Shown: positions 1-5,745, counted from the stretch's first letter. The stretch is 5,877 nucleotides of DNA from Candidatus Bipolaricaulota bacterium (GCA_021129875.1 JAJOKK010000212.1:1-5877), one strand, 5' to 3'. Made by a program: numbers and translations. Notes: a model not told the origin generated them from the sequence alone.

Positions 1-71
1 AACCCAATGAGCCCGATAGATGGATCAATGCTTGATAGAATGCGTTCTCGATTCAGAGAGAGCGACGCACA
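1..71. repeat. 71-bp direct repeat, copy 1 (may run off the left edge)
   Basis: Every base of 1-71 recurs at 209-279, and the match breaks at base 72. Because the window begins inside the match, the true left boundary cannot be seen. Each copy carries an ATG (base 7 here) that opens the same short reading frame, but the frames diverge beyond the repeat and this one stops after 35 codons. I therefore read the unit as non-coding duplicated DNA. No terminal inverted repeats or transposase accompany it. Confidence 0.9.
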
Positions 72-79
72 CAAATTCC

Positions 80-135
80 AATGCAGAATGCAAAATGCAA
101 AGTATAAAATGTAAAATGAAAAGAGAAAAGAGCTA
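80..135. repeat. Degenerate heptamer array, consensus AATGCAA
   Basis: Read in steps of seven from base 80, the words are AATGCAG, AATGCAA, AATGCAA, AGTATAA, AATGTAA, AATGAAA, AGAGAAA and AGAGCTA. The repeat decays rightwards into an A/G-rich tract. The period of seven is directly visible. The stretch is AT-rich compared with the surrounding DNA and lies between the two 71-bp repeat copies. Confidence 0.75.
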
Positions 136-155
136 CAGGCAGGGCGGGCCTCTCT

Positions 156-195
156 GAGGTTGAGAGGTTATGAGGTTATGAGGTTAAGAGGTTGA
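156..195. repeat. Five tandem octamers, GAGGTTNN
   Basis: Five back-to-back 8-bp words all begin GAGGTT and end in GA, AT, AT, AA and GA. A period of eight does not preserve a reading frame, which argues against coding. The array ends 13 bases before copy 2 of the 71-bp repeat. Confidence 0.85.
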
Positions 196-208
196 GCAAG
201 GCAGGACG

Positions 209-279
209 AACCCAATGAGCCCGATAGATGGATCAATGCTTGATAGAATGCGTTCTCGATTCAGAGAGAGCGACGCACA
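209..279. repeat. 71-bp direct repeat, copy 2
   Basis: This is identical to 1-71 with no mismatch. The spacing of 208 bp between copies, with two different word arrays in between, suggests a duplicated block whose internal part has diverged, or two insertions of one dispersed intergenic repeat. The right flanks differ completely from base 280 onward. Confidence 0.9.
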
Positions 280-498
280 TCTGTCTGCCTTACTTACTCG
301 CCAGGCAGGCAAGGTACGCCGCGACAGAAAGATCGATGCCGCGTTGGGTCCTGTGCCCGACGGTTTGAAGATTATTCCGGGCATAGCTCATATAGTCCGC
401 ACAAACAACAAGGCAATTTGCCTGCGCCAATTCGCCTACGGCGAATCACGTCTTTCCTCCCCCCAGCAAGTTGGGGGGGTATCCGGTGAAGGAGTCTT
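280..498. other. Gene-free leader upstream of pgsA with stacked hairpins
   Basis: No protein-like reading frame is supported here. A frame open from 215 to 502 starts inside the repeat, crosses three inverted repeats and overlaps the pgsA start, and its translation resembles no family I know. The visible inverted repeats are 285-290 with 303-308 (CTGCCT/AGGCAG), 411-416 with 418-423 (AGGCAA/TTGCCT), 431-436 with 440-445 (TTCGCC/GGCGAA), and 459-465 with 472-478 (CCCCCCA/TGGGGGG). A TATAGT at 391-396 could be a -10 element for pgsA, but no well-spaced -35 is visible. Confidence 0.6.
431..478 (+). promoter_or_regulatory. Two perfect hairpins just upstream of the pgsA ribosome binding site
   Basis: The first stem is TTCGCC/GGCGAA with a TAC loop (431-445). 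The second is CCCCCCA/TGGGGGG with a six-base loop (459-478), and it ends ten bases before the pgsA Shine-Dalgarno sequence at 488-494. In a transcript through this point the G/C stem could influence ribosome access. Equally, the pair could be part of a dispersed REP-like element with no role in pgsA. No T-run follows, so it is not a classical intrinsic terminator on this strand. Confidence 0.45.
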
Positions 499-1047
499 AT
501 GAATCCCCTTGCGTCGATCCCCAACCAGATCACGCTTGCCCGCATCGCAAGCGTCCCCTTGTTCATGTTCCTGGTCATCTCCGAGACGCCGCTTAAGACG
601 ATCCTCGCCATCGCGATCTTCGCGCTTGCCGCCATCTCCGACGCAGTCGACGGGTACTTGGCACGCAGCCTTAACCAGACCTCCAAGTTTGGCGAGTTCG
701 CCGACCCGATCGCTGACAAGCTTCTGATCGCCGGGGCGTTGATCGCGTTCGTCCAGTTGGGAGAGATTACCGCCGGACCGGTGATGGTGATCATCGCCCG
801 CGAGTTTCTGGTCACCGGCCTGCGTATCCTAGCAATCACCGAGGGGAAGGTCATCTCAGCAAGCCTGCTCGGAAAACTCAAGACGATGTCGCACATCGGG
901 CTGATCTTCGCGGTCCTTGCCACGCGCACCTTCCACCTAGGAGCGATCGGAGCGGCGGCAACGGATGTGTTCCTCGGCCTCGCCATCGCCCTCGCCCTCA
1001 TCTCGGGCGGAGAGTACTTCTATCGTTCCCGGAAACTGTTCTCATAA
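499..1047 (+). CDS. pgsA: CDP-diacylglycerol--glycerol-3-phosphate 3-phosphatidyltransferase
   Basis: This inner-membrane enzyme transfers a phosphatidyl group from CDP-diacylglycerol to sn-glycerol 3-phosphate, giving phosphatidylglycerophosphate and CMP, the committed step to phosphatidylglycerol and cardiolipin. The 182-aa protein has the usual PgsA length. The CDP-alcohol phosphotransferase signature is complete: D48-x2-D51-G52-x2-A55-R56-x8-G65-x3-D69-x3-D73, whose aspartates bind the metal and act in catalysis. The REFLVTGLR segment (101-109) and a G-K-L-K-T run (125-129) are typical of PgsA within the family. Several hydrophobic segments (about 12-28, 31-47, 74-92, 93-112, 131-142 and 147-172) fit a multi-span membrane protein. 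The start is the ATG at 499, preceded by GAAGGAG at 488-494 with a short four-base spacer. Other family members (phosphatidylserine or cardiolipin synthases) are less likely given the REFLVTGLR segment. Confidence 0.95.
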   Translation: MNPLASIPNQITLARIASVPLFMFLVISETPLKTILAIAIFALAAISDAVDGYLARSLNQTSKFGEFADPIADKLLIAGALIAFVQLGEITAGPVMVIIAREFLVTGLRILAITEGKVISASLLGKLKTMSHIGLIFAVLATRTFHLGAIGAAATDVFLGLAIALALISGGEYFYRSRKLFS

Positions 1048-1051
1048 AGCG

Positions 1052-1082
1052 GTCCATGGTCCGTAGTCCATGGTCCGGTCCG
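1052..1082. repeat. GTCC-word heptamer array after pgsA
   Basis: The words are GTCCATG, GTCCGTA, GTCCATG, GTCCG and GTCCG, beginning five bases after the pgsA stop codon. An 11-base sequence GTCCATGGTCC occurs at 1052-1062 and again at 1066-1076. The last GTCCG (1078-1082) is also the left arm of the hairpin that opens the first CRISPR-like repeat, so the two elements overlap. Confidence 0.75.
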
Positions 1083-1181
1083 AAAGCGGACAAACCCCTG
1101 AAGGGGATTGAAACATAACAAGCAGTGCGAGTGCAAGTGGAAGCGTCCCAAAGAGCACAACCCCCCGAAGGGGACTGAAAC
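1078..1181 (+). CRISPR. Two-repeat CRISPR-like unit (possible relic array)
   Basis: Bases 1078-1114 and 1145-1181 are two 37-nt repeats matching at 31 of 37 positions, separated by a 30-nt spacer (1115-1144). The repeats end in GATTGAAAC and GACTGAAAC; ATTGAAAC-type 3' ends are typical of many type I and III CRISPR repeats. Repeat 1 contains two hairpins: GTCCG-AAAG-CGGAC (1078-1091) and CCCC-TGAA-GGGG (1095-1106). In repeat 2 the first stem is broken and the second kept, as expected if it is the degenerate distal repeat of an array read on the + strand. Against a working array: only two repeats, no leader (pgsA ends 30 bases upstream), no cas gene in the window, and a spacer made of the same short words found downstream. 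It could instead be a dispersed hairpin repeat. Confidence 0.45.
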
Positions 1182-1256
1182 GCTTTCACTCGCACTCGAC
1201 ACTCGCACTCACACTGCTAAACGTTTTCACTTACACTCGACACTCGCACTGCTTGT
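1118..1256. repeat. Imperfect inverted repeat and hexamer words upstream of rnhB
   Basis: Bases 1118-1133 are the exact reverse complement of 1241-1256 (16 bp). Pairing resumes between 1134-1146 and 1221-1233 (10 of 13), leaving seven bases (1234-1240) unpaired. The DNA is built of hexamers: CACTCG-type words at 1187-1217 and 1228-1252, and their complements at 1122-1139. A direct 29-bp repeat is also present, 1181-1209 against 1222-1250, with three mismatches. In RNA the arms would form a long stem enclosing the second CRISPR-like repeat and ending about 30 bases before the rnhB start. Confidence 0.7.
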
Positions 1257-1274
1257 CCCAACGACCCAAAATAA

Positions 1275-1283
1275 AGGAGGTGA
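1275..1283 (+). promoter_or_regulatory. Strong Shine-Dalgarno sequence for rnhB
   Basis: AGGAGGTGA is nearly the full complement of the 16S rRNA 3' end. Its GGAGG core ends at 1280, six bases before the GTG at 1287. This fixes GTG as the start codon. Confidence 0.85.
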
Positions 1284-1286
1284 ACG

Positions 1287-1907
1287 GTGATCGCCAGACA
1301 AGTGCGTTTCCCCAGTTTCGCCCGTGAGGTGGAACTGGGGAAAGAAGGCTATTTAGCTATCGCCGGGGTTGATGAGGTCGGTCGCGGAGCTCTCGCCGGG
1401 CCGGTCGTTGCGGCTGCGGTAGTGCTGCAGCCCGGCACAGGATGGCTTAGTCAACTGAGGGATAGCAAGAAGCTCTCCGCACGTAAGCGGGAGGGTCTCA
1501 GCGCCGCGATCCACCAAGGCGCAATCGCTGTGGGAATAGGCAGCTCCTCGCCGATGCAGATCGACAGGATAGGAATAGCAGCGGCGACCGACGCCGCCAT
1601 GCTCGCCGCGATCGAGAAGGTTTCCCAAGACTTTCTGCTTGTTGACGGCGCACGATTCCCTTTTCCGCAGTACGCTGGAGAACCGATCGTCCGCGGTGAC
1701 AATCTCTCCCGTTCGATTGCCGCAGCATCGATTGTTGCCAAGGTCTATCGCGACCAGCTGATGAAGGATTACGCCGGCATCTATTCCGGCTACGGGTTTG
1801 AACGGCATAAGGGCTACGCAACCCCGGAGCATCTGGATGCGCTCTGCCGCCTCGGCGTTTCACCTATTCATCGGCGAAGCTTTAAACCGGTGCGACGAGC
1901 GATCTGA
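1287..1907 (+). CDS. rnhB: Ribonuclease HII
   Basis: This cytoplasmic endonuclease cuts RNA in RNA-DNA hybrids. Its main known role is nicking 5' of single ribonucleotides misincorporated in DNA, starting ribonucleotide excision repair. The 206-aa product has the normal length and all signature blocks. GVDEVGRGALAGPV (27-40) carries catalytic D29 and E30 and the G32-R33-G34 motif that senses the RNA-DNA junction. R58-D59-S60-K61-K62 follows, then D120-G121. The G137-D138 to D156 block includes IAAASIVAKV and ends in R-D, and probably supplies the fourth acidic residue. HKGY (174-177) holds the conserved tyrosine, and SPIHRRSF (192-199) closes the core. The residues match RNase HII (rnhB) and not RNase HIII, which has a long N-terminal domain. 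The start is GTG. pgsA lies 239 bp upstream across repeat DNA, so a shared operon is doubtful. Confidence 0.96.
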   Translation: MIARQVRFPSFAREVELGKEGYLAIAGVDEVGRGALAGPVVAAAVVLQPGTGWLSQLRDSKKLSARKREGLSAAIHQGAIAVGIGSSSPMQIDRIGIAAATDAAMLAAIEKVSQDFLLVDGARFPFPQYAGEPIVRGDNLSRSIAAASIVAKVYRDQLMKDYAGIYSGYGFERHKGYATPEHLDALCRLGVSPIHRRSFKPVRRAI

Positions 1908-1935
1908 GCTTGTGGTGCGTGGCTTGTGGCTTGTC
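1908..1935. repeat. GCTTGTG heptamer array abutting the rnhB stop
   Basis: Starting at the base immediately after the TGA stop, four sevens read GCTTGTG, GTGCGTG, GCTTGTG and GCTTGTC. The final word continues into CCCAA, and the resulting 11-mer GCTTGTCCCAA (1929-1939) also occurs at 1251-1261 in front of rnhB. Shared words therefore flank the gene on both sides. No intrinsic terminator is visible between rnhB and the next promoter. Confidence 0.75.
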
Positions 1936-2014
1936 CCAAAGCGTCTGATGAGAAATGCCACCTTTGTCCGTCTCGATAGGAACGAACCAGGCGTTGAGGT
2001 GTAACGTGCATTAC

Positions 2015-2043
2015 TTGTCAGCGGCCCCCTCCTGTGCGATACT
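2015..2043 (+). promoter_or_regulatory. Predicted sigma-70-type promoter for the large secreted protein gene
   Basis: TTGTCA at 2015-2020 matches the -35 consensus at five of six positions. GATACT at 2038-2043 matches the -10 at four of six and is preceded by TGC, giving an extended -10. The spacer is exactly 17 bases. Transcription would start near 2050, leaving a leader of about 25 bases before the ATG at 2074. That would place an alternative TTG start at 2047 upstream of, or right at, the transcript end. This is inferred from sequence only. Confidence 0.5.
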
Positions 2044-2061
2044 TCCTTGGTGTCAATAGAT

Positions 2062-2067
2062 AAGGAG
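2062..2067 (+). promoter_or_regulatory. Shine-Dalgarno sequence that decides the start of the large protein
   Basis: AAGGAG lies six bases before the ATG at 2074. The frame is open back to a TTG at 2047, but that codon has no ribosome binding site and would place nine charged or polar residues ahead of the signal peptide. Confidence 0.8.
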
Positions 2068-2073
2068 AATGGT

Positions 2074-5000
2074 ATGATCGGTTCACACACGCGTCATCGG
2101 CTATGCATTGCTGCGGTCCTTCTTCTCTTCCTTGCCGTCCCAATGACGACGTGGGGAGGTTCGGTCAGCAGTTTGACGCTCGAAGCTGCGCCGGAAGCGG
2201 CCGCCAGGGGAGATTTCCTCACCTACACGGTGACGATTATCAATGATGGCACGGAACTACAGAACCTTGTCTTCGAAGGGCTCCTTCCTGCAGGGGTTGA
2301 TCAGTGGAACGCGGAGTACCGTTTGCCTTTGGATGGAGTAGCTTGGTCGCCGTACACTGGAACAATCGCATTGGGCCCGCTTGCAAGCGGGCAGGAAGTG
2401 ACGATCTATATCCGAACGCGGGTCGAGCTCTTAGCCCCAGCGGAGCTGTCGTACACCGTGAGGCTCCGAATAGACAATAACCCTCCTTTTGTGCATACGT
2501 CGCTTACAATCAACGTCCTCCCTTCGGTTGACGCCGGAGCAAACAGGATGGTCGGATTAGGTGGGGAAGTGATCCTCGCCGACGCCATAGCCGGGGATGG
2601 GGGAGGCGGGATCGCTCAGTATCTCTGGGATGATGGTGGGGGAGGCGGAAGCTTTGACAATCGCAGTACACTTAATTCAACTTTCACTGCTCCTGCTATA
2701 AGCGGAGATGTAACCCTCACCCTCACCGTCACCGACCACCAAGGCGGTCGGTCGAGCGATTCATTCCTGCTGTGGGTGAACGCCTTCCCCACGGTCGATG
2801 CCGGGGATGACAAGTCAGTGAACGAAGGAGAAGTCGTCGTGCTCAGCGGTGCAACATCGGACGATTCTGACGGGTGGATCGTCTCTCATTCCTGGAGCGA
2901 TAACGGCGGCGGCGGAAACTTTGATAATCCGAACACGCTTCATCCAATCTACACCGCGCCGATGACGGACCACTGCACTGGCGAGGATATCATCCTGACC
3001 CTTACTGTGACCGACAACCAGGGCGCGTCGGCGTCGGACAGCCTCACTGTGCATGTAAGGAACGTGAACATTCATCCCACGGTCGATGCCGGGGCTGATC
3101 AGACCGTGCAGGAAGGGGATGCGGTGGCGTTGATCGGGAGCGCGCACGACCCTGACGGAACGATCACCAGCTATGCCTGGGAGCAAATAGGCGGGCCTGC
3201 GGTTTCACTTACCGGTGCGAACACGGACCACGCGACTTTCACCGCTCCTCTTGTCCCCGCGCAGACGGAACTGCGGTTTCGGTTGACCGTACTCGACAAC
3301 TGTGGGGGGAGCGCGAGCGATTCTGTCAGTGTCCGTGTAAAGAACATCAACGCTCTGCCAACGGCTGATGCCGGCCCGAATCAAACGGTCCAGGAGGGTG
3401 ATTGGGTCACCTTGGCCGGGAGCGGAAGCGACCCTGACGGAACGATCACCAGCTATGCCTGGGAGCAAATAGGCGGGCCTGCGGTTTCACTTACCGGTGC
3501 GAACAGAGATCACGCGACTTTCACCGCTCCTCATGTCCCCGCACAGACAGCCTTGCGATTTCGATTGACCGTGACCGATAACTGTGGCGCAAGCGCGAGC
3601 GATGAGGTGGTGGTGACCGTCAGTCCGGATCTTCCTCCGCCGCAAGCGGTGTCGATCGCGGTCGAGAAGATTGCCGATCGGGAGTACGCAACGCTTGGGG
3701 AGGAGATCGTTTACACGTACACGGTGACAAATACCGGTGAGGCGATCCTTTTTGGGATTTCCGCCGTCGACGACGTGCTGGGGGAGATCCTCTTGAACAG
3801 GACAACCCTCGCTCCCGGGGAGCGCGCAACCGGAACAGCGGTGACCACGGTGAACGAGGATGACTTTCCCGGCCCGCTTGTCAGCACCGTCACCGTGAGT
3901 GGGCGGAGCGGAGACGGGAGAACGGCAAGAGCAAGCGCGCAGGCGCGTGTAGAGCTTATAACGGTTCGCTCGTCCATCGAGGTGATCCTAGAAGCGCGGG
4001 ATTTCCGCGGCTTTCCCATCTCCCCCCTCGACAGGCTGTCGATCGGGGATACGATCACCTATGTCTACACCATAACTAATACCGGCGAGACGATCCTCTC
4101 CGACCTCTCCCTTGTGGACGATCTGTTGGGGAATATCCCCCTTACCCGCACGACCCTCGCCCCGTGGGAGCGCGTTACCGGAAGCTTCACCGTGACGATC
4201 GGCGAAGAGCACCTCCCCGGTCCGATCGAGAACACAGTGGTGGCGACGGGGCGTGACCCGGGCGGGCGGACGGTGACCGATCGTGATACGCTCACCCTCC
4301 TCGGACTCGCCGCCGACGGCATACTCGAGTTGATCAAGATGGCCGATACGACCGAGGCGGCGATAGGCGATACGATCACCTACACCTTCATCATTACTAA
4401 TGCAGGAGATATCAGGATCACCGACCTTCGGCTGATCGATGATCCCCTTGGCGAGATCCCGTTGCCGACACGGGTCCTTCTTCCGGGTGAGTCGCTCACC
4501 GTGACCGCAACACATACCGTGACCACAGCCGACCTGCCCGGGCCGGTGGTCAACACGGCGACGGTCAGCGGAATCGGACCGCTGGGAAGGACGACCGAGA
4601 CCGAGACGATCCTCAGTGTCTCCTTGTGTGAGATCGCTGGTGTCGGCGGTGTTGTCGTTGCCGAACTTGACGGGAGGGTGATCATCAACGAGGTCGCCTG
4701 GGCCGGAACGCCTGCCGACCCGGCCGATGAGTGGATCGAACTGCGGAACCTCGGCTCTATCCCAGTCGATCTTTCCGGATGGACGATCGCGTGGTATCCG
4801 AAAAAGGGCCCTGTCCCCGACGAGGATCTGTGGACGCGCATTCCGCTCTCCGGGACGATCACCCCCTCTCCTATCGACCTTACCCAACCGCGCCGGGAGA
4901 GGGCAGAGATCGTCTTCGTCAAGCAGGGAGGAGACGATCCATCCTGGCGTGTCTTCGACATGTCATGGTGGGTCGCCGGCAAGGAAGGGGAAGATGGACG

Positions 5001-5652
5001 CGGCTATTTCCTTCTCGAGCGACGGAGCGATGAAACAGTGCCAAACGTCCTCGCCGGCCTGATCTACGACATTCAGTCGCCCTACCTCCTCAATCTCCCC
5101 GACGAAGGGGCGGTGATCCTCCTCATCGATGCGGCGGGGAATGTGGTCGATACAGCGAATGCCGATGCAGCGAGCGCCGGTGGCCGGCCGGCAGGGGACG
5201 CGCGCACTAGGGCAACAATGGAACGGAGCAATCCTCTTGCCGGAGACACCGCTGACAACTGGCACACCAACCCCGGAGTCATCGTCTACGGGCGGGACAG
5301 CACCGTCCGGCGGATGGCCGCCACTGCAGGGAAGCCGAACTCGCCCAGTATTGACGAGCTGATCTTCCTTGCCGAGACCCGGACCATCCTACACCGGGCA
5401 GGCGAACGGGTCGTGGTTACACTGGAGCAGATCAGACGTGAAGACCGCCCGGCGATACGGGTGGCCGCACTGGGGCCGGTCGCCGTCGGCGGTGGGGGTA
5501 TGGTCCCTGACATCGCCTTCTCCCGGCGTCACACAGATGAGGGGCTTCGCCTGACGATCGAGACGGAGATCCTCCCTACAGGGACCTACTTTATCTGGAT
5601 TACCGGAGGGGAGGGAGAGGTATTCCTTGTCCCGTTTGTAATCGAACGGTAG
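2074..5652 (+). CDS. Large secreted multidomain protein: DUF11, four PKD, three DUF11, lamin-tail domain
   Basis: This 1192-aa protein is predicted to be exported. A basic N-terminus (R7, R9), a hydrophobic core (about 10-24) and a G/S-rich site near 28-30 make a Sec-type signal peptide; C11 is not in a lipobox. Domains in order: a DUF11-like beta domain (about 31-148, with GDFLTYTVTIINDGTE at 46-61); four PKD / K319L-type domains (about 149-236, 237-333, 334-427 and 428-517), the last two with the D-P-D-G turn and the F-T-A-P and LTVxDN strands of the family; three DUF11 / TIGR01451-type repeats (about 526-630, 634-743 and 748-850) with TYTxTNTG-type strands; a lamin-tail domain (about 868-1066) with INEVAWAG (871-878), DEWIELRN (885-892) and DLSGW (899-903); and an unassigned beta-rich tail (about 1090-1192). 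These folds usually form stalks or bind surfaces, so an extracellular adhesive or structural role is inferred. No catalytic motif, LPXTG, PEP-CTERM or C-terminal membrane anchor is seen. It probably has its own promoter at 2015-2043. Confidence 0.88.
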   Translation: MIGSHTRHRLCIAAVLLLFLAVPMTTWGGSVSSLTLEAAPEAAARGDFLTYTVTIINDGTELQNLVFEGLLPAGVDQWNAEYRLPLDGVAWSPYTGTIALGPLASGQEVTIYIRTRVELLAPAELSYTVRLRIDNNPPFVHTSLTINVLPSVDAGANRMVGLGGEVILADAIAGDGGGGIAQYLWDDGGGGGSFDNRSTLNSTFTAPAISGDVTLTLTVTDHQGGRSSDSFLLWVNAFPTVDAGDDKSVNEGEVVVLSGATSDDSDGWIVSHSWSDNGGGGNFDNPNTLHPIYTAPMTDHCTGEDIILTLTVTDNQGASASDSLTVHVRNVNIHPTVDAGADQTVQEGDAVALIGSAHDPDGTITSYAWEQIGGPAVSLTGANTDHATFTAPLVPAQTELRFRLTVLDNCGGSASDSVSVRVKNINALPTADAGPNQTVQEGDWVTLAGSGSDPDGTITSYAWEQIGGPAVSLTGANRDHATFTAPHVPAQTALRFRLTVTDNCGASASDEVVVTVSPDLPPPQAVSIAVEKIADREYATLGEEIVYTYTVTNTGEAILFGISAVDDVLGEILLNRTTLAPGERATGTAVTTVNEDDFPGPLVSTVTVSGRSGDGRTARASAQARVELITVRSSIEVILEARDFRGFPISPLDRLSIGDTITYVYTITNTGETILSDLSLVDDLLGNIPLTRTTLAPWERVTGSFTVTIGEEHLPGPIENTVVATGRDPGGRTVTDRDTLTLLGLAADGILELIKMADTTEAAIGDTITYTFIITNAGDIRITDLRLIDDPLGEIPLPTRVLLPGESLTVTATHTVTTADLPGPVVNTATVSGIGPLGRTTETETILSVSLCEIAGVGGVVVAELDGRVIINEVAWAGTPADPADEWIELRNLGSIPVDLSGWTIAWYPKKGPVPDEDLWTRIPLSGTITPSPIDLTQPRRERAEIVFVKQGGDDPSWRVFDMSWWVAGKEGEDGRGYFLLERRSDETVPNVLAGLIYDIQSPYLLNLPDEGAVILLIDAAGNVVDTANADAASAGGRPAGDARTRATMERSNPLAGDTADNWHTNPGVIVYGRDSTVRRMAATAGKPNSPSIDELIFLAETRTILHRAGERVVVTLEQIRREDRPAIRVAALGPVAVGGGGMVPDIAFSRRHTDEGLRLTIETEILPTGTYFIWITGGEGEVFLVPFVIER
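3147..3260 (+). repeat. Intragenic DNA repeat, PKD domain 3
   Basis: This 114-bp segment matches 3429-3542 at 110 positions, and the first 77 bases (3147-3223) are identical. The offset of 282 bp is exactly one 94-aa domain, so the frame is kept. It encodes the D-P-D-G turn through the F-T-A-P strand. Confidence 0.92.
3429..3542 (+). repeat. Intragenic DNA repeat, PKD domain 4
   Basis: This is the second copy of the segment at 3147-3260. The mismatches fall at positions equivalent to 3224, 3225, 3228 and 3251. Identity drops sharply outside the segment, although the flanking protein remains homologous. That pattern fits local gene conversion or a recent partial duplication. Confidence 0.92.
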
Positions 5653-5695
5653 AGGCGGCGCGTTACATAAACCTGGCTCTTCGGCGTTTCGCCTG

Positions 5696-5721
5696 CCTGT
5701 TGCATCCGCAATGCAGACAGG
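5696..5721. repeat. Inverted repeat after the large gene
   Basis: CCTGTTGCAT (5696-5705) pairs with ATGCAGACAGG (5711-5721) across a five-base loop, with one T-G wobble and one bulged A. No T-run follows on the + strand, so an intrinsic terminator is doubtful. A REP-like element is as likely. Confidence 0.5.
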
Positions 5722-5745
5722 AGTGGGTAGGTGGAAGTTTAGCAT

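Noticed and set aside
365..396. Possible pgsA promoter, TTGAAG (365-370) with TATAGT (391-396)
   Set aside because: The spacer is 20 bases and the -35 match is weak. It is noted in the leader entry but is not strong enough to call.
215..502. 95-codon + frame ahead of pgsA
   Set aside because: It starts inside the 71-bp repeat, crosses three hairpins, overlaps the pgsA start and ribosome binding site, and its product resembles no family. The same start in copy 1 leads to a different, shorter peptide.
998..1195. 65-codon minus-strand frame across the CRISPR-like unit
   Set aside because: Its peptide contains FQSPSGG and SIPFRGL segments, which are the usual spurious translations of CRISPR-type repeats.
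1108..1290. 60-codon + frame ahead of rnhB
   Set aside because: It is composed of the CRISPR-like repeat and hexamer words and runs through the rnhB Shine-Dalgarno sequence and start. There is no ribosome binding site of its own.
2047..2073. TTG start nine codons upstream for the large protein
   Set aside because: It has no Shine-Dalgarno sequence, adds polar residues before the signal peptide, and lies at or before the predicted transcript start.
3988..4887. 299-codon minus-strand frame inside the large gene
   Set aside because: It is a long antisense shadow in GC-rich coding DNA. The + frame shows clear DUF11 and lamin-tail domains, whereas this product is basic and low in complexity with no recognisable motif.
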